DNA of 64,000 bases from Bradyrhizobium niftali (GCF_004571025.1 NZ_SPQT01000028.1:1-64000); one strand, 5' to 3'; numbered from the stretch's first letter, positions 34,224-42,667 are shown. The notes: generated by a model from the sequence alone, not told the origin. Translations and numbers: made by a program.

Positions 34224-35221
34224 TTCAGGCTGATATTCTGCATCATCTTGATGTTGAAGTACCGGGGGTCGTTGAGCGAGTTCGGCAGGCGGCCGGCCCT
34301 GAAGGCGTCCACCAGTCCCGACACGGCCTGCTCGATCGTGTGCGTCGGCGCAAATCCGAGTTCGCGGCGGATCTTCTCCGAAGAGACGTGATACGAGCGC
34401 AGGTCGTCGGTCGGCTCAACGACGACGTCGACATTGCTCCCGACCACCGACTTGACGATGTCGGCGATCTTCATCAGCGAGTGGTTCTCATAGCCGATAT
34501 TGTAGGTCTTGCCGTCGATCTTCGCGTCGTCCTGCTGAAGCAGGAACAGATAGGCCGCGGACATGTCCTCGATGTGCAGGTTGGGCCGACGCTGCGTTCC
34601 GCCGAACACGCGGATGCGGCCGGTGTTGACTGCAAGATTGGTCAGGATGTTGACGACGACGTCGAGCCGCTGCCGCGGTGCGTAGCCGCAGACGGTCGCA
34701 GGACGAACGGTGCAGGCGACGAACCCGGACGCGGCCTCGTCGGCAAGGTCGGTCTCGCACATCGCCTTGAACTTCGAGTAGTCCGTGAGCGGCTCGCAGG
34801 ACAGCTCCTCGGTCACCTCGGCTTCGTCCTTGATGCCGTAGACGCTCGAGGAGGAGGCGTAGATGAAGCGCTTGATGCCGGCCTTCTTCGCGGCGCGCAC
34901 CATCGGACGGAAGCAGTCGTAGTTGATGGACTTGCCGAGCGCAGGGTCCAGCTCGAACGAGGGGTCGTTGGAGATGCAGGCGAGGTGGATCACCGCGTTG
35001 TTGCCGCGCAGGGCCTCGTTGATCGCGGCCTCATCGCGGATGTCGCCCTTGATCAGGCGAAGGTTCGGATTGTTGCGAACCGCGTCGAAGACCGATTCGC
35101 CATACATGAACAGGTCGAGCACGGTGACCTTATGGCCCGCTGCCAGCAACCGGGGAACCAGCACGCTGCCGACATAGCCGGCGCCACCGGTGACCATCAC
35201 GTTCCATTTCTGATCAATCAC
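34220..35221 (-). CDS. NAD-dependent sugar epimerase/dehydratase (extended SDR)
   Basis: A 333-residue extended SDR. VTGGAGYVGSVL binds NAD, SSSSVYGI is the Ser region and YSKFK has the catalytic Tyr and Lys. The C-terminal half carries the substrate-binding GGTQRRPNLHIEDM. It is related to UDP-glucose epimerases and nucleotide-heptose epimerases or dehydratases; the exact reaction is not readable. It lies 28 bases downstream of the bifunctional nucleotidyltransferase-kinase gene. Confidence 0.88.
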   Translation of the reverse strand: MIDQKWNVMVTGGAGYVGSVLVPRLLAAGHKVTVLDLFMYGESVFDAVRNNPNLRLIKGDIRDEAAINEALRGNNAVIHLACISNDPSFELDPALGKSINYDCFRPMVRAAKKAGIKRFIYASSSSVYGIKDEAEVTEELSCEPLTDYSKFKAMCETDLADEAASGFVACTVRPATVCGYAPRQRLDVVVNILTNLAVNTGRIRVFGGTQRRPNLHIEDMSAAYLFLLQQDDAKIDGKTYNIGYENHSLMKIADIVKSVVGSNVDVVVEPTDDLRSYHVSSEKIRRELGFAPTHTIEQAVSGLVDAFRAGRLPNSLNDPRYFNIKMMQNISLK

Positions 35222-35249
35222 TGTCGTTCTCCAGAATTCTTCCTGTGCG

Positions 35250-36815
35250 CTATTTCAGCAACGCGGTGACAAACTTGACCAGCGGGGCCTTTTCGACCGA
35301 GTTGCGGTGACCGACGATGCCGACCTTGATCGCGCCTGCGGCGTTGCCGATGAAGGCGACGTCCTCGATATTGCCGCCGGCGGCAACCAGCGGCGCCGTG
35401 ATCGTCAGGAAGGCATCGCCGGCGCCGACGGTGTCGACGACGGTCTTGGTGAAAGCGGGCACGCGCGCGACGCCGGTCTTCGACGAGAAGGGGTAGCAGC
35501 CGAAGGAGCCGTGCGTGATGATCATGTTATCGCAGTCGATCTTGCCGTGCAGGCTGGTCTCGATCACCGACGCGATGTCGCTGAACTTGTCGGTGGCGGC
35601 CAGCCGCGCTTCCGGCGCGTCGATGCAGATGTAGTCCGCCCGCGGATACTTCGTGATCAGATTGTAGCCGTGGTTTCCGCTGTTGCTCTGGGCGTTGATC
35701 GCCAGGAACTTGGAGTTGGCGATCAGGGCATCGATTGTGCTTGGAGCGATCATCCCGTGACCGAAATCGGTGACGATCACCACATCCCCGCCGCGAACGC
35801 GCTCGGCGGTGATGCGGTCGATCTCCTTGCGCTCGGCCTCGTCGAGCGGGGTGTCGTCCATGGTGTAGACTTCGAAGAGCTTGTGCAGATATCCCAGCTC
35901 GACGTACCGCAATTTGCGGGTCGTCGGGCGGCCCTGAATGCGGATCGGCGTGAGCGTGACATTCGGGCGGACATGCGCACGGATGAACTCTTCCGGGTAG
36001 TCCTTGCCACCCAGCGTCGTGACGATCTCCACCGACTTGCAGAAGCTCGCCACGTGATTGGCCGCGGCAATGACGCCGCCGGCAAATTGCTCGCCATTCT
36101 TGAACAGGGTGGCGACGATGTTTTCCTTCGAAGCCTTTCCGAGCGCCGTGACGTACTGGTACTCGTCGATGATGGTGTCGCCGACCAGCACCACGTGCAT
36201 GTCCTGGATCTTGTCGATCAGCTTCAGCAGGCGCTCGGCGCCACCGCTTTCGCGCACCTTCTGGAGGTAGTCGCGCAGAGGGGGATCGTAGATGTCGAAG
36301 TAGCGGTTCATCAGCGACGACGAGCTGAAGGTCACGTCGCGCGTGAAGACGATGCGGCCGCCATGACGTTCGACGGCCTCTCGCTCGATGGCGATCTTGC
36401 CGGTGACGTCATCCTCGGGGTTTTCGTAGTCAGAACCCTTCACGTAGATGTCGGGGCGCACGGTATCGAGGACCGGCTCGGCGCTCGAGGTCTGGTTGAT
36501 GCCGACCCAGTCGACCGTGCCGAGCGCGGCCAGCATCTCGGCGCGCATGCTCTCCGGGAAGATCGGCCGTCCCGGGCCCTTGTTGACAAAACGGTCGGCC
36601 GTAACGGTCACGATGACCACGTCGGCCTCGTTGCGCGCCGCCAAGATGTGCCGGACGTGGCCGAGATGCACCAGATCGAATACGCCGTGGCAGAGCGCAA
36701 CGGTGCGGCCCTCGGCTTGCGCGGCCCGCGCGATCGCGCCCAGTTCCTCGATCGTCTTGATCTTCGCGTGCGGTGCCGGATGGACAGCCGGCTTGTCTGT
36801 CGAAGTATTAGCCAT
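35250..36815 (-). CDS. bifunctional nucleotidyltransferase-PfkB kinase, HldE-like with reversed domains
   Basis: A 521-residue fusion. The N-terminal half is a cytidylyltransferase-like domain (HGVFDLVHLGH at residues 43-53, a later YVKGSDYENP). The C-terminal half, from about residue 185, is a PfkB sugar kinase with its anion hole and catalytic Asp in DTVGAGDAF (461-469). E. coli HldE has the same two activities, heptose 7-phosphate 1-kinase and heptose 1-phosphate adenylyltransferase, but with the kinase first. The likely job is to activate a seven-carbon or similar sugar as a nucleotide derivative. The 83-base gap before it may contain a promoter. Confidence 0.88.
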   Translation of the reverse strand: MANTSTDKPAVHPAPHAKIKTIEELGAIARAAQAEGRTVALCHGVFDLVHLGHVRHILAARNEADVVIVTVTADRFVNKGPGRPIFPESMRAEMLAALGTVDWVGINQTSSAEPVLDTVRPDIYVKGSDYENPEDDVTGKIAIEREAVERHGGRIVFTRDVTFSSSSLMNRYFDIYDPPLRDYLQKVRESGGAERLLKLIDKIQDMHVVLVGDTIIDEYQYVTALGKASKENIVATLFKNGEQFAGGVIAAANHVASFCKSVEIVTTLGGKDYPEEFIRAHVRPNVTLTPIRIQGRPTTRKLRYVELGYLHKLFEVYTMDDTPLDEAERKEIDRITAERVRGGDVVIVTDFGHGMIAPSTIDALIANSKFLAINAQSNSGNHGYNLITKYPRADYICIDAPEARLAATDKFSDIASVIETSLHGKIDCDNMIITHGSFGCYPFSSKTGVARVPAFTKTVVDTVGAGDAFLTITAPLVAAGGNIEDVAFIGNAAGAIKVGIVGHRNSVEKAPLVKFVTALLK

Positions 36816-36898
36816 GTGAACTACCCAAAGCGCCGACCGACCTCAGCCGGCCGACCCGGAATTGATCGACTCGCAGCAACGATACCTGGCGAACCTGT

Positions 36899-37927
36899 TC
36901 AGTGGCTTGCGTTCCGCGGCGTACCGGCCGCCGCGTCGTCCTCGTCACCAAGATATTTGAACCAGTCCTTGGTGGCGTCGGCGATCTTGTCCACCGTCCA
37001 CAAAGGTGCGTCCTTGTACTGGTCCATCGACCTCAGCATCGTCGCGACGCCGTCCTCGAATCTCACCTTTGGCGCCCATTTCAGGACCTGCTTGATCTTG
37101 GTGATGTCGGCGTAGGTGCAGTCGGGTTCGCCGGGACGCTTGGGAATATGGATCTTGTCGCCGCCGAGAAGCTCGACCAGCTGGTTGACGCTGTAGGTGT
37201 TGTCGGAGCCGACGTTGAATATTTCGTGCGAGACGTCGGAGCGCGCGGCGGTCACGAAGGCGTCGGCGACATCGCTGACGAAGGTGAAGTCGCGGGTCTG
37301 CTCGCCATCGCCCACCACCGTGAAGGGCTTGCCGGCAAGTTTCTGTGCCATGAAGACGCCGAACACGGCACCGTAGGTGCCCGTGGTGCGATGGCGCGGC
37401 CCGAACACGTTGAACAGGCGAAGCGCCACGGCCGGAAGCTTGTAGACCTGGCACCAATGCATGACGCACTGCTCGCCGAGATTCTTGGTGAGGGCGTAAG
37501 GATACATCGGCCGGATCTCGGCGCTCTCCGGTGTCGGGTAGACGTCGGGAATGCCGTAGCAGGACGATGACGCCGCATACATGAAGCGCCTGACGCCCGC
37601 GCGCCGCGCAGCTTCGAGGACGTTGACCGTGCCGTCGACATTGGCGCGATGATACGGGATCGGAGACTCGATCGAGGGGACGATGTCGGCCAGCGCCGCG
37701 AGATGGAAAACCCAGTCGATGCCGTCGAAGTGCGGCCTGATCGAATCGAGCTCGGCGACGTCGGCTCGCACGATCTTCAGCCGGCTCGAATCAGCGCGCG
37801 ACGACAGATTCTCGGGACGTCCGATGACGAAATTGTCGAGCGCGATCACCTCATGACCGTCGTCGAGGAGTCGATCGACGAGGTGGCTTCCAATGAAACC
37901 GGCGCCGCCAGTAACGATGCATTTCAT
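36899..37927 (-). CDS. NAD-dependent nucleotide-sugar epimerase/dehydratase
   Basis: A 342-residue extended SDR, first gene of the minus-strand operon. KCIVTGGAGFIGSHLVDRLL binds NAD, AASSSCYGI is the Ser region, and YPYALTKNLGEQ gives Tyr and Lys. FNVFGPRHRTTGTYGAV and GDGEQTRDFTFVSDVADA are typical of UDP-glucose/UDP-GlcNAc 4-epimerases. A start at 37927 places the Rossmann motif right at the N-terminus; 37936 and 37972 are in frame too and no start has a clear ribosome site. It is divergent from the isomerase gene. Confidence 0.88.
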   Translation of the reverse strand: MKCIVTGGAGFIGSHLVDRLLDDGHEVIALDNFVIGRPENLSSRADSSRLKIVRADVAELDSIRPHFDGIDWVFHLAALADIVPSIESPIPYHRANVDGTVNVLEAARRAGVRRFMYAASSSCYGIPDVYPTPESAEIRPMYPYALTKNLGEQCVMHWCQVYKLPAVALRLFNVFGPRHRTTGTYGAVFGVFMAQKLAGKPFTVVGDGEQTRDFTFVSDVADAFVTAARSDVSHEIFNVGSDNTYSVNQLVELLGGDKIHIPKRPGEPDCTYADITKIKQVLKWAPKVRFEDGVATMLRSMDQYKDAPLWTVDKIADATKDWFKYLGDEDDAAAGTPRNASH

Positions 37928-38016
37928 GGGAAACATCCGTGACGCGAATGCCCAGCGAAACAGGCTCGCCAATGTTGAGTGACACCCGAAAGCCGACTAC
38001 CAGCCGCAGGCAAGTT

Positions 38017-38039
38017 TTGCAAGGATTATGCCTTTGCAA
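38017..38039. promoter_or_regulatory. inverted repeat in the divergent promoter gap
   Basis: TTGCAAGG (38017-38024) and CCTTTGCAA (38031-38039) are inverse but for one extra base. The site lies midway in the 141-base gap between the two divergent carbohydrate transcripts and could bind a regulator of both. Confidence 0.4.
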
Positions 38040-38068
38040 TCTCTGGTAAGAGTCGGTATCACGACGGC

Positions 38069-38680
38069 ATGCTGCCATCGAGTCGCCAGCCCATGCCTGC
38101 CGAGTCCGTCGATCCCGATCACAAGGCCTTCCTCGACGATTACGTGGGACGCCTCCATCGCGCGACGGCGATAGACGACAGTATTTTTGCGGGCATCTCC
38201 GCCACCCGGGCGACCTGGTTGCGCACGCGCGAGCAGGGCGGTCGCGTCGTCTTCATCGGCAATGGCGGCTCGGCCGGCATCGCCTCGCATCTGGCGATCG
38301 ATCTGGCAAAGAACGCGTCGGTGCCTGCGCTGTGCTTCAGCGATGCAAGCATGATGTCGTGCCTCGCCAACGACTACGGTTTCGAGGACTGGATCGCGCA
38401 CGCCGTGCGGCTGAACGCCCGCGCCGGCGACTGCCTCGTCGCGATCAGTTCGTCGGGGCGCTCGAAGAACATTCTCAATGCGGTCGCGCAGGCGCGGACG
38501 ATGAAGCTCGATGTGATTACGCTCTCGGGCATGAATGCGGACAATCCCCTGCGCAATCTCGGCGACGTCAATTTCTGGGTGGATAGCCGCAGCTACAACA
38601 TTGTGGAGACCACACACCAGTTCTGGATGATGGCCGCGATCGACCTCGTCATCGGTCGCGCGGAATACCCGGCGTCCTGA
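38069..38680 (+). CDS. SIS-domain isomerase, GmhA-like
   Basis: A 203-residue sugar isomerase domain protein. The phosphosugar loops are VFIGNGGSAGIASHLA and LVAISSSGRSKNILNA, and a closing helix holds ETTHQFWMMAAIDLVIG. GmhA converts sedoheptulose 7-phosphate to D-glycero-D-manno-heptose 7-phosphate. With the HldE-like fusion and the HAD phosphatase on the other strand this completes a plausible heptose-activation route. The start is uncertain: 38069 and 38093 both lack a strong ribosome site, and 37979 (GTG) is too far upstream. Confidence 0.85.
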   Translation: MLPSSRQPMPAESVDPDHKAFLDDYVGRLHRATAIDDSIFAGISATRATWLRTREQGGRVVFIGNGGSAGIASHLAIDLAKNASVPALCFSDASMMSCLANDYGFEDWIAHAVRLNARAGDCLVAISSSGRSKNILNAVAQARTMKLDVITLSGMNADNPLRNLGDVNFWVDSRSYNIVETTHQFWMMAAIDLVIGRAEYPAS

Positions 38681-38692
38681 GGCGGGTATCGG

Positions 38693-38850
38693 ATGCAGTT
38701 GCGGTCTAAACAGACGGCTCTGTTTTCGCTGAAGCTGCTGCTGTCGATCGCCGTGCCGGCCTACATCGCGCGCGGTCTCGATCTGGGCCGGTTGCGGACT
38801 CGTCTCGTTTCCGTCAACCCGTTCCTGTTAGCTCTCGCGTTGGCGGCTCA
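38693..38850 (+). pseudogene. truncated flippase-like (LPG synthase TM region) gene
   Basis: It starts ATGCAGTTGCGG and reads MQLRSKQTALFSLKLLLSIA, then IARGLDLGRLRTRLVSVNPF and LLALALAA. This is the first one or two helices of YbhN/AglD-type membrane proteins linked to lipopolysaccharide or lipid flipping. The homology then stops abruptly near 38850 and the frame continues as unrelated sequence to 39040. A full gene would need about 300 codons, so this is a deletion remnant. Confidence 0.6.
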
Positions 38851-39036
38851 TCGCGCGGCGCTCGTATTCCGCGGACAAGGCGGCGAAGGCTGCGGAACAA
38901 TCGCCGAATTACGCAATGGCGAAGGTCGAGGAGGTATCGAGCCACCCTTGACCCGCTTGAACCATTGCCGTCGATCTAATCTTCACAGGGTGGGATTGCC
39001 CCATCCGCGCGCATCTCTCCGTTTTCTGGTTCCACG

Positions 39037-40305
39037 ATGAAAAACCTGTTCTACGTCCGTCATACCTGCCGCCTCTGTCATTCGGACAAGCAAGAGCTTG
39101 TCGTCCCGATGGCCGGCATGCCCATCGGCACGCCGAACTTCCAGGTGCCGGACGCCAGCGTCGACGATCCCGTCTTCAGGGCCGCGGTGCCGATGGCGCT
39201 GCATCTGTGCAGGGACTGCGGCCACCTCCAGATTCTCCATGTCGGCAATCCGGAGATCCAGTACCGCAACTACGTCTACACCACCTCGCTCTCGCTCGGG
39301 CTGCGGCAGCATTTCGAAGGCTATGCCAGCGACGTCGTCAGCCGCTTCGGAATCGCGCCGGGGTCGCTGGTGGTGGAGCTCGGCAGCAACGACGGATCGC
39401 TGCTCGGCTTCTTCAAGGAGCGTGGCATGCGGGTGCTGGGCGTTGATCCCGCCGTCGACATCGCGCGGCGCGCGACCGAGGCGGGCATCGAAACCATCGG
39501 CGATTTCTTCACTGACGCCGTCGGGCACCGCATCCTGAAAAGCCACGGTGCGGCGAGCGTCGTGATCGCCAACAACATGATCGCCAATGTCGACAATCTC
39601 GATCCGCTGGTGATCGGGGTTCGCGACGTGCTTGCGCCGGACGGGTTGTTCGTCTTCGAAACGCAATACGGCGTCGACGTCACCGAGAAGAACCTGCTCG
39701 ACACCGTCTATCACGAGCATCTGTCGTATTTTAACATCAAGCCGCTGACGCGCTTCTTCGCGCGGCTCGGGATGGAAGTGATCGACGTCCAGCACATCTG
39801 GACCAAGGGCGGATCGATCCGCGTGACGGTGCAGCGCGCCGGCGGCGCGAAGAAGCCGTCGGCGGAGGTCGCGCGGTTCATCGCCGAGGAAGACCGGCTC
39901 GGCGTCGATCAGCCGGCCTATTATGCGCCCTACGTGAAGCGGATCGCTGCCATTCGCGACGAGTTGGTCGCGATGGCCGATGCCGCCCACGCACGCGGTC
40001 AACTCGTCGCCGGCTATGGCGTCTCCGTCGGCACCACGACCCTGCTGCCGCAGTTCGGCCTGGAGGGCAAGATCGACTTCCTGGTGGACGACGACCCCAA
40101 GAAGGGGAACGTGATGGCCGGCCCCGGCTACGACATCCCGATCCTGGCGCCCGCCGCCCTTTACGAGCGCAAGCCGGCGTTCGTCGTCGTGTTCGCCTGG
40201 CGCTACGTCGACCCGATCCGGGCCAAGCATGCCGGTTATTTCGCGGACGGCGGAAAGTTCGTGGTGCCGTTGCCGGGCATTTCCATGGTCGAGCGGGCCG
40301 ATTGA
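39037..40305 (+). CDS. zinc-binding sugar C-methyltransferase
   Basis: A 422-residue enzyme with the same three-part layout as the gene at 24490. Zinc ligands are Cys11, Cys14, Cys58 and Cys61 (CRLCHS and LCRDCGH). The SAM loop is LVVELGSNDGSLLGFF near residue 115. The C-terminal domain contains VAGYGVSVGTTTLLPQFG. The two proteins are only distantly similar, so they probably methylate different positions. It lies between the truncated flippase remnant and the secE promoter, at the right edge of the cluster. Confidence 0.88.
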   Translation: MKNLFYVRHTCRLCHSDKQELVVPMAGMPIGTPNFQVPDASVDDPVFRAAVPMALHLCRDCGHLQILHVGNPEIQYRNYVYTTSLSLGLRQHFEGYASDVVSRFGIAPGSLVVELGSNDGSLLGFFKERGMRVLGVDPAVDIARRATEAGIETIGDFFTDAVGHRILKSHGAASVVIANNMIANVDNLDPLVIGVRDVLAPDGLFVFETQYGVDVTEKNLLDTVYHEHLSYFNIKPLTRFFARLGMEVIDVQHIWTKGGSIRVTVQRAGGAKKPSAEVARFIAEEDRLGVDQPAYYAPYVKRIAAIRDELVAMADAAHARGQLVAGYGVSVGTTTLLPQFGLEGKIDFLVDDDPKKGNVMAGPGYDIPILAPAALYERKPAFVVVFAWRYVDPIRAKHAGYFADGGKFVVPLPGISMVERAD

Positions 40306-40459
40306 CGCTGGTCCGGGGCCGCCGTCAGCGCGAGGCGGGCGGTCAGGCCGGTTCGGGCGTCGGAAGGCTGCTCGGCCCGGCCCGGTAAACCGTTGATTCG
40401 CATGGGCTCTGCCGTAGGCCTGCGGGGGCGAGGGGACGCCGGGCGGATGAGCCGCTACC

Positions 40460-40488
40460 TTGACGTTTGGCCCCGTTCGCAGTAGATA
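40460..40488 (+). promoter_or_regulatory. promoter for secE-nusG-rplK-rplA
   Basis: TTGACG (40460-40465), a 17-base spacer, and TAGATA (40483-40488) fit a housekeeping sigma promoter. Transcription would begin near 40495, leaving a leader of about 165 bases before secE. The gap 40306-40661 otherwise holds no gene. Confidence 0.6.
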
Positions 40489-40661
40489 CCCGCCACCTGC
40501 AGCCGGCCCGTTAGACGCGGATCTCCGGCGCGGCTTTGAAATCCCCGAACAATCGAGCCCGGTTTCCGGCTCATCCTTCGAGACAGAGGGCTGGGCCAAC
40601 GGCGGCTGTTCGGATCCCTGAAATTCAATCGCGTCTGTCGACGGACGTTGGACATCAAACG

Positions 40662-40853
40662 ATGGCAGTCAGCCCGTTCAAGTTCTTGCAGGAAGTGCGC
40701 TCGGAGACCGCCAAGGTCACCTGGCCGACCCGTCGCGAGACCACGATCACCACCATCATGGTGTTCGTCATGGTCGCCGTGGCCTCAATCTTCTTCTTCG
40801 CCGCCGACCAGATCATCCGTTACCTCATCACCTTCCTCTTGGGCATTCACTGA
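40662..40853 (+). CDS. secE: preprotein translocase subunit SecE
   Basis: A 63-residue single-span inner-membrane protein that clamps SecY in the protein-export channel. KFLQEVRSETAKVTWPTRRE is the conserved amphipathic helix, followed by one transmembrane helix (IMVFVMVAVASIFFFAADQI). The alphaproteobacterial length is typical. Its TGA overlaps the ATG of nusG by one base. Confidence 0.96.
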   Translation: MAVSPFKFLQEVRSETAKVTWPTRRETTITTIMVFVMVAVASIFFFAADQIIRYLITFLLGIH

Positions 40854-41407
40854 TGGCTACAGCAACCGCTCAATTGTCCGACAAGCGCTGGTACATCGTC
40901 CACGCCTATTCGAACTTCGAGAAGAAGGTCGCCGAATCGATCCGCGAGCAGGCCAAGCAGCGCGGGCTCGAGGAACTGTTCGAACTGGTGCTGGTTCCGA
41001 CCGAGAAGGTCACGGAAGTGCGCCGCGGCCGCAAGATCGACGCCGAGCGCAAGTTCTTCCCGGGCTACGTGCTGGTGAAGATGAAGCTGACCGACGAGGC
41101 GTTCCATCTGATCAAGAACACGCCGAAGGTGACCGGCTTCCTCGGCGCGGAAAACAAGCCGATGCCGATCTCGGAAGCCGAGGCCATGCGAATCCTGCAC
41201 CAGGTGCAGGAGGGCGTGGAACGGCCGAAGGCGTCGGTGTCGTTCGAGATCGGCGAGAACGTGCGCGTGGCCGATGGCCCGTTCGCCTCGTTCTCCGGTG
41301 TGGTCGAGGAAATCGACGAGGCGCGCTCGCGCGTGAAGGTCGCGGTGTCGATCTTCGGCCGCGCCACGCCGGTCGAGCTGGAATTCGGTCAGGTCGAGAA
41401 GGTCTGA
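40853..41407 (+). CDS. nusG: transcription termination/antitermination factor NusG
   Basis: A 184-residue two-domain factor. The NGN domain opens WYIVHAYSNFEKKVAESI and binds RNA polymerase. The C-terminal KOW domain (residues about 130-184) contains GENVRVADGPFASFSG and links to Rho or ribosomal protein S10. The start codon overlaps the secE stop, giving translational coupling. It travels with the ribosomal genes downstream, as in most bacteria. Confidence 0.97.
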   Translation: MATATAQLSDKRWYIVHAYSNFEKKVAESIREQAKQRGLEELFELVLVPTEKVTEVRRGRKIDAERKFFPGYVLVKMKLTDEAFHLIKNTPKVTGFLGAENKPMPISEAEAMRILHQVQEGVERPKASVSFEIGENVRVADGPFASFSGVVEEIDEARSRVKVAVSIFGRATPVELEFGQVEKV

Positions 41408-41539
41408 CCGGGTCGCGCGTGAAGCCGAAAAGCTTCGCGCAAAGAGAGGCCGTGGGAGGGAGAGGGCGGTTGCCAGCCGCATCCGACCCAGACCACGAAC
41501 CTGAAACCGCCGGCCTGTCCGGCACAACAGGAGTGATAC

Positions 41540-41968
41540 ATGGCAAAGAAAGTGACCGGATACCTGAAGCTTCAGGTCCCGGCCGGTGCGGCGAATCCTT
41601 CGCCCCCGATCGGTCCCGCGCTTGGTCAGCGCGGTCTCAACATCATGGAGTTCTGCAAGGCGTTCAACGCCCAGACCCAGAAGGAAGAGAAGAACACCCC
41701 GATCCCGGTAATCATCACCATCTATGCGGACCGTTCCTTCACCTTCGAGATGAAGACGCCGCCGATGTCCTACTTCCTCAAGCAGGCCGCCAAGATCCAG
41801 TCCGGCTCGAAGGCGCCGGGCCGTGACAAGGCCGGCAAGGTGACCAAGGCGCAGGTGCGCGAGATCGCCGAGAAGAAGATGAAGGACCTGAATTGCGACA
41901 CCATCGAATCGGCCATGAAGATGGTCGAGGGCTCTGCCCGTTCGATGGGTCTGGAAGTGGCGGGGTAA
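41540..41968 (+). CDS. rplK: 50S ribosomal protein L11
   Basis: A 142-residue ribosomal protein of the GTPase-associated centre that binds 23S rRNA. VTGYLKLQVPAGAANPSPPI and GPALGQRGLNIMEFCKAFNA are the conserved N-terminal block, which includes the thiostrepton-region prolines. An AGGAG site precedes the ATG. It is separated from nusG by 132 bases without a gene. Length and sequence are normal. Confidence 0.97.
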   Translation: MAKKVTGYLKLQVPAGAANPSPPIGPALGQRGLNIMEFCKAFNAQTQKEEKNTPIPVIITIYADRSFTFEMKTPPMSYFLKQAAKIQSGSKAPGRDKAGKVTKAQVREIAEKKMKDLNCDTIESAMKMVEGSARSMGLEVAG

Positions 41969-41974
41969 GCGGTC

Positions 41975-42667
41975 ATGGCAATCGGAAAGCGTTTGAACAA
42001 AGCCCGCGAAGGTGTTGACCGCGAAAAGCTTTACCCGCTCGCGGAAGCCATCAAGATGGTCAAGGAACGCGCGAAAGCGAAGTTCGACGAGACCATCGAG
42101 GTCGCGATCAATCTCGGCGTCGATCCCCGTCACGCCGACCAGATGGTTCGTGGCGTCGTGACCCTGCCGAACGGCACCGGCCGTACGCTCCGCGTCGGCG
42201 TGTTCGCCCGTGGCGCCAAGGCCGACGAGGCCAAGGCTGCGGGCGCCGACGTTGTCGGCGCCGAAGACCTGGTCGAGAAGGTGCAGAACGGCTCGATCGA
42301 TTTCGATCGCTGCATCGCCACCCCCGACATGATGCCGCTGGTCGGCCGTCTCGGTAAGGTGCTGGGCCCGCGCGGCCTGATGCCGAACCCGAAGATCGGT
42401 ACCGTGACCATGGACGTCACCGGTGCCGTGAAGGGTGCCAAGGGCGGCTCGGTCGAGTTCCGCGTCGAGAAGGCCGGCATCCTGCAGGCCGGCGTCGGCA
42501 AGGCCTCGTTCTCCGAGGAGAAACTGGTCGAGAACATCAAGGCCCTGGCCGACGCTGTCTCGAAGGCGAAGCCGGCCGGTTCCAAGGGTACCTACATCCA
42601 GCGCGTTGCGGTGTCCTCGACGATGGGCCCGGGCGTGAAGGTCGAGCCGGGCACCATTCTCGGCTAA
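41975..42667 (+). CDS. rplA: 50S ribosomal protein L1
   Basis: A 230-residue L1-stalk protein that binds 23S rRNA near the E site and, in many bacteria, represses translation of its own L11-L1 mRNA. MPLVGRLGKVLGPRGLMPNP and the following GTVTMDVTGAVK are the signature. It starts six bases after the rplK stop, so the two are translationally linked. A strong terminator follows. Confidence 0.97.
   Translation: MAIGKRLNKAREGVDREKLYPLAEAIKMVKERAKAKFDETIEVAINLGVDPRHADQMVRGVVTLPNGTGRTLRVGVFARGAKADEAKAAGADVVGAEDLVEKVQNGSIDFDRCIATPDMMPLVGRLGKVLGPRGLMPNPKIGTVTMDVTGAVKGAKGGSVEFRVEKAGILQAGVGKASFSEEKLVENIKALADAVSKAKPAGSKGTYIQRVAVSSTMGPGVKVEPGTILG

Noticed and set aside
40306..40661. Search for a copy of the tRNA-Trp 3' end as a right attachment site
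   Set aside because: No stretch resembling GGTTCGAGCCCTGCC was found, so a simple integrase-type insertion is not shown.
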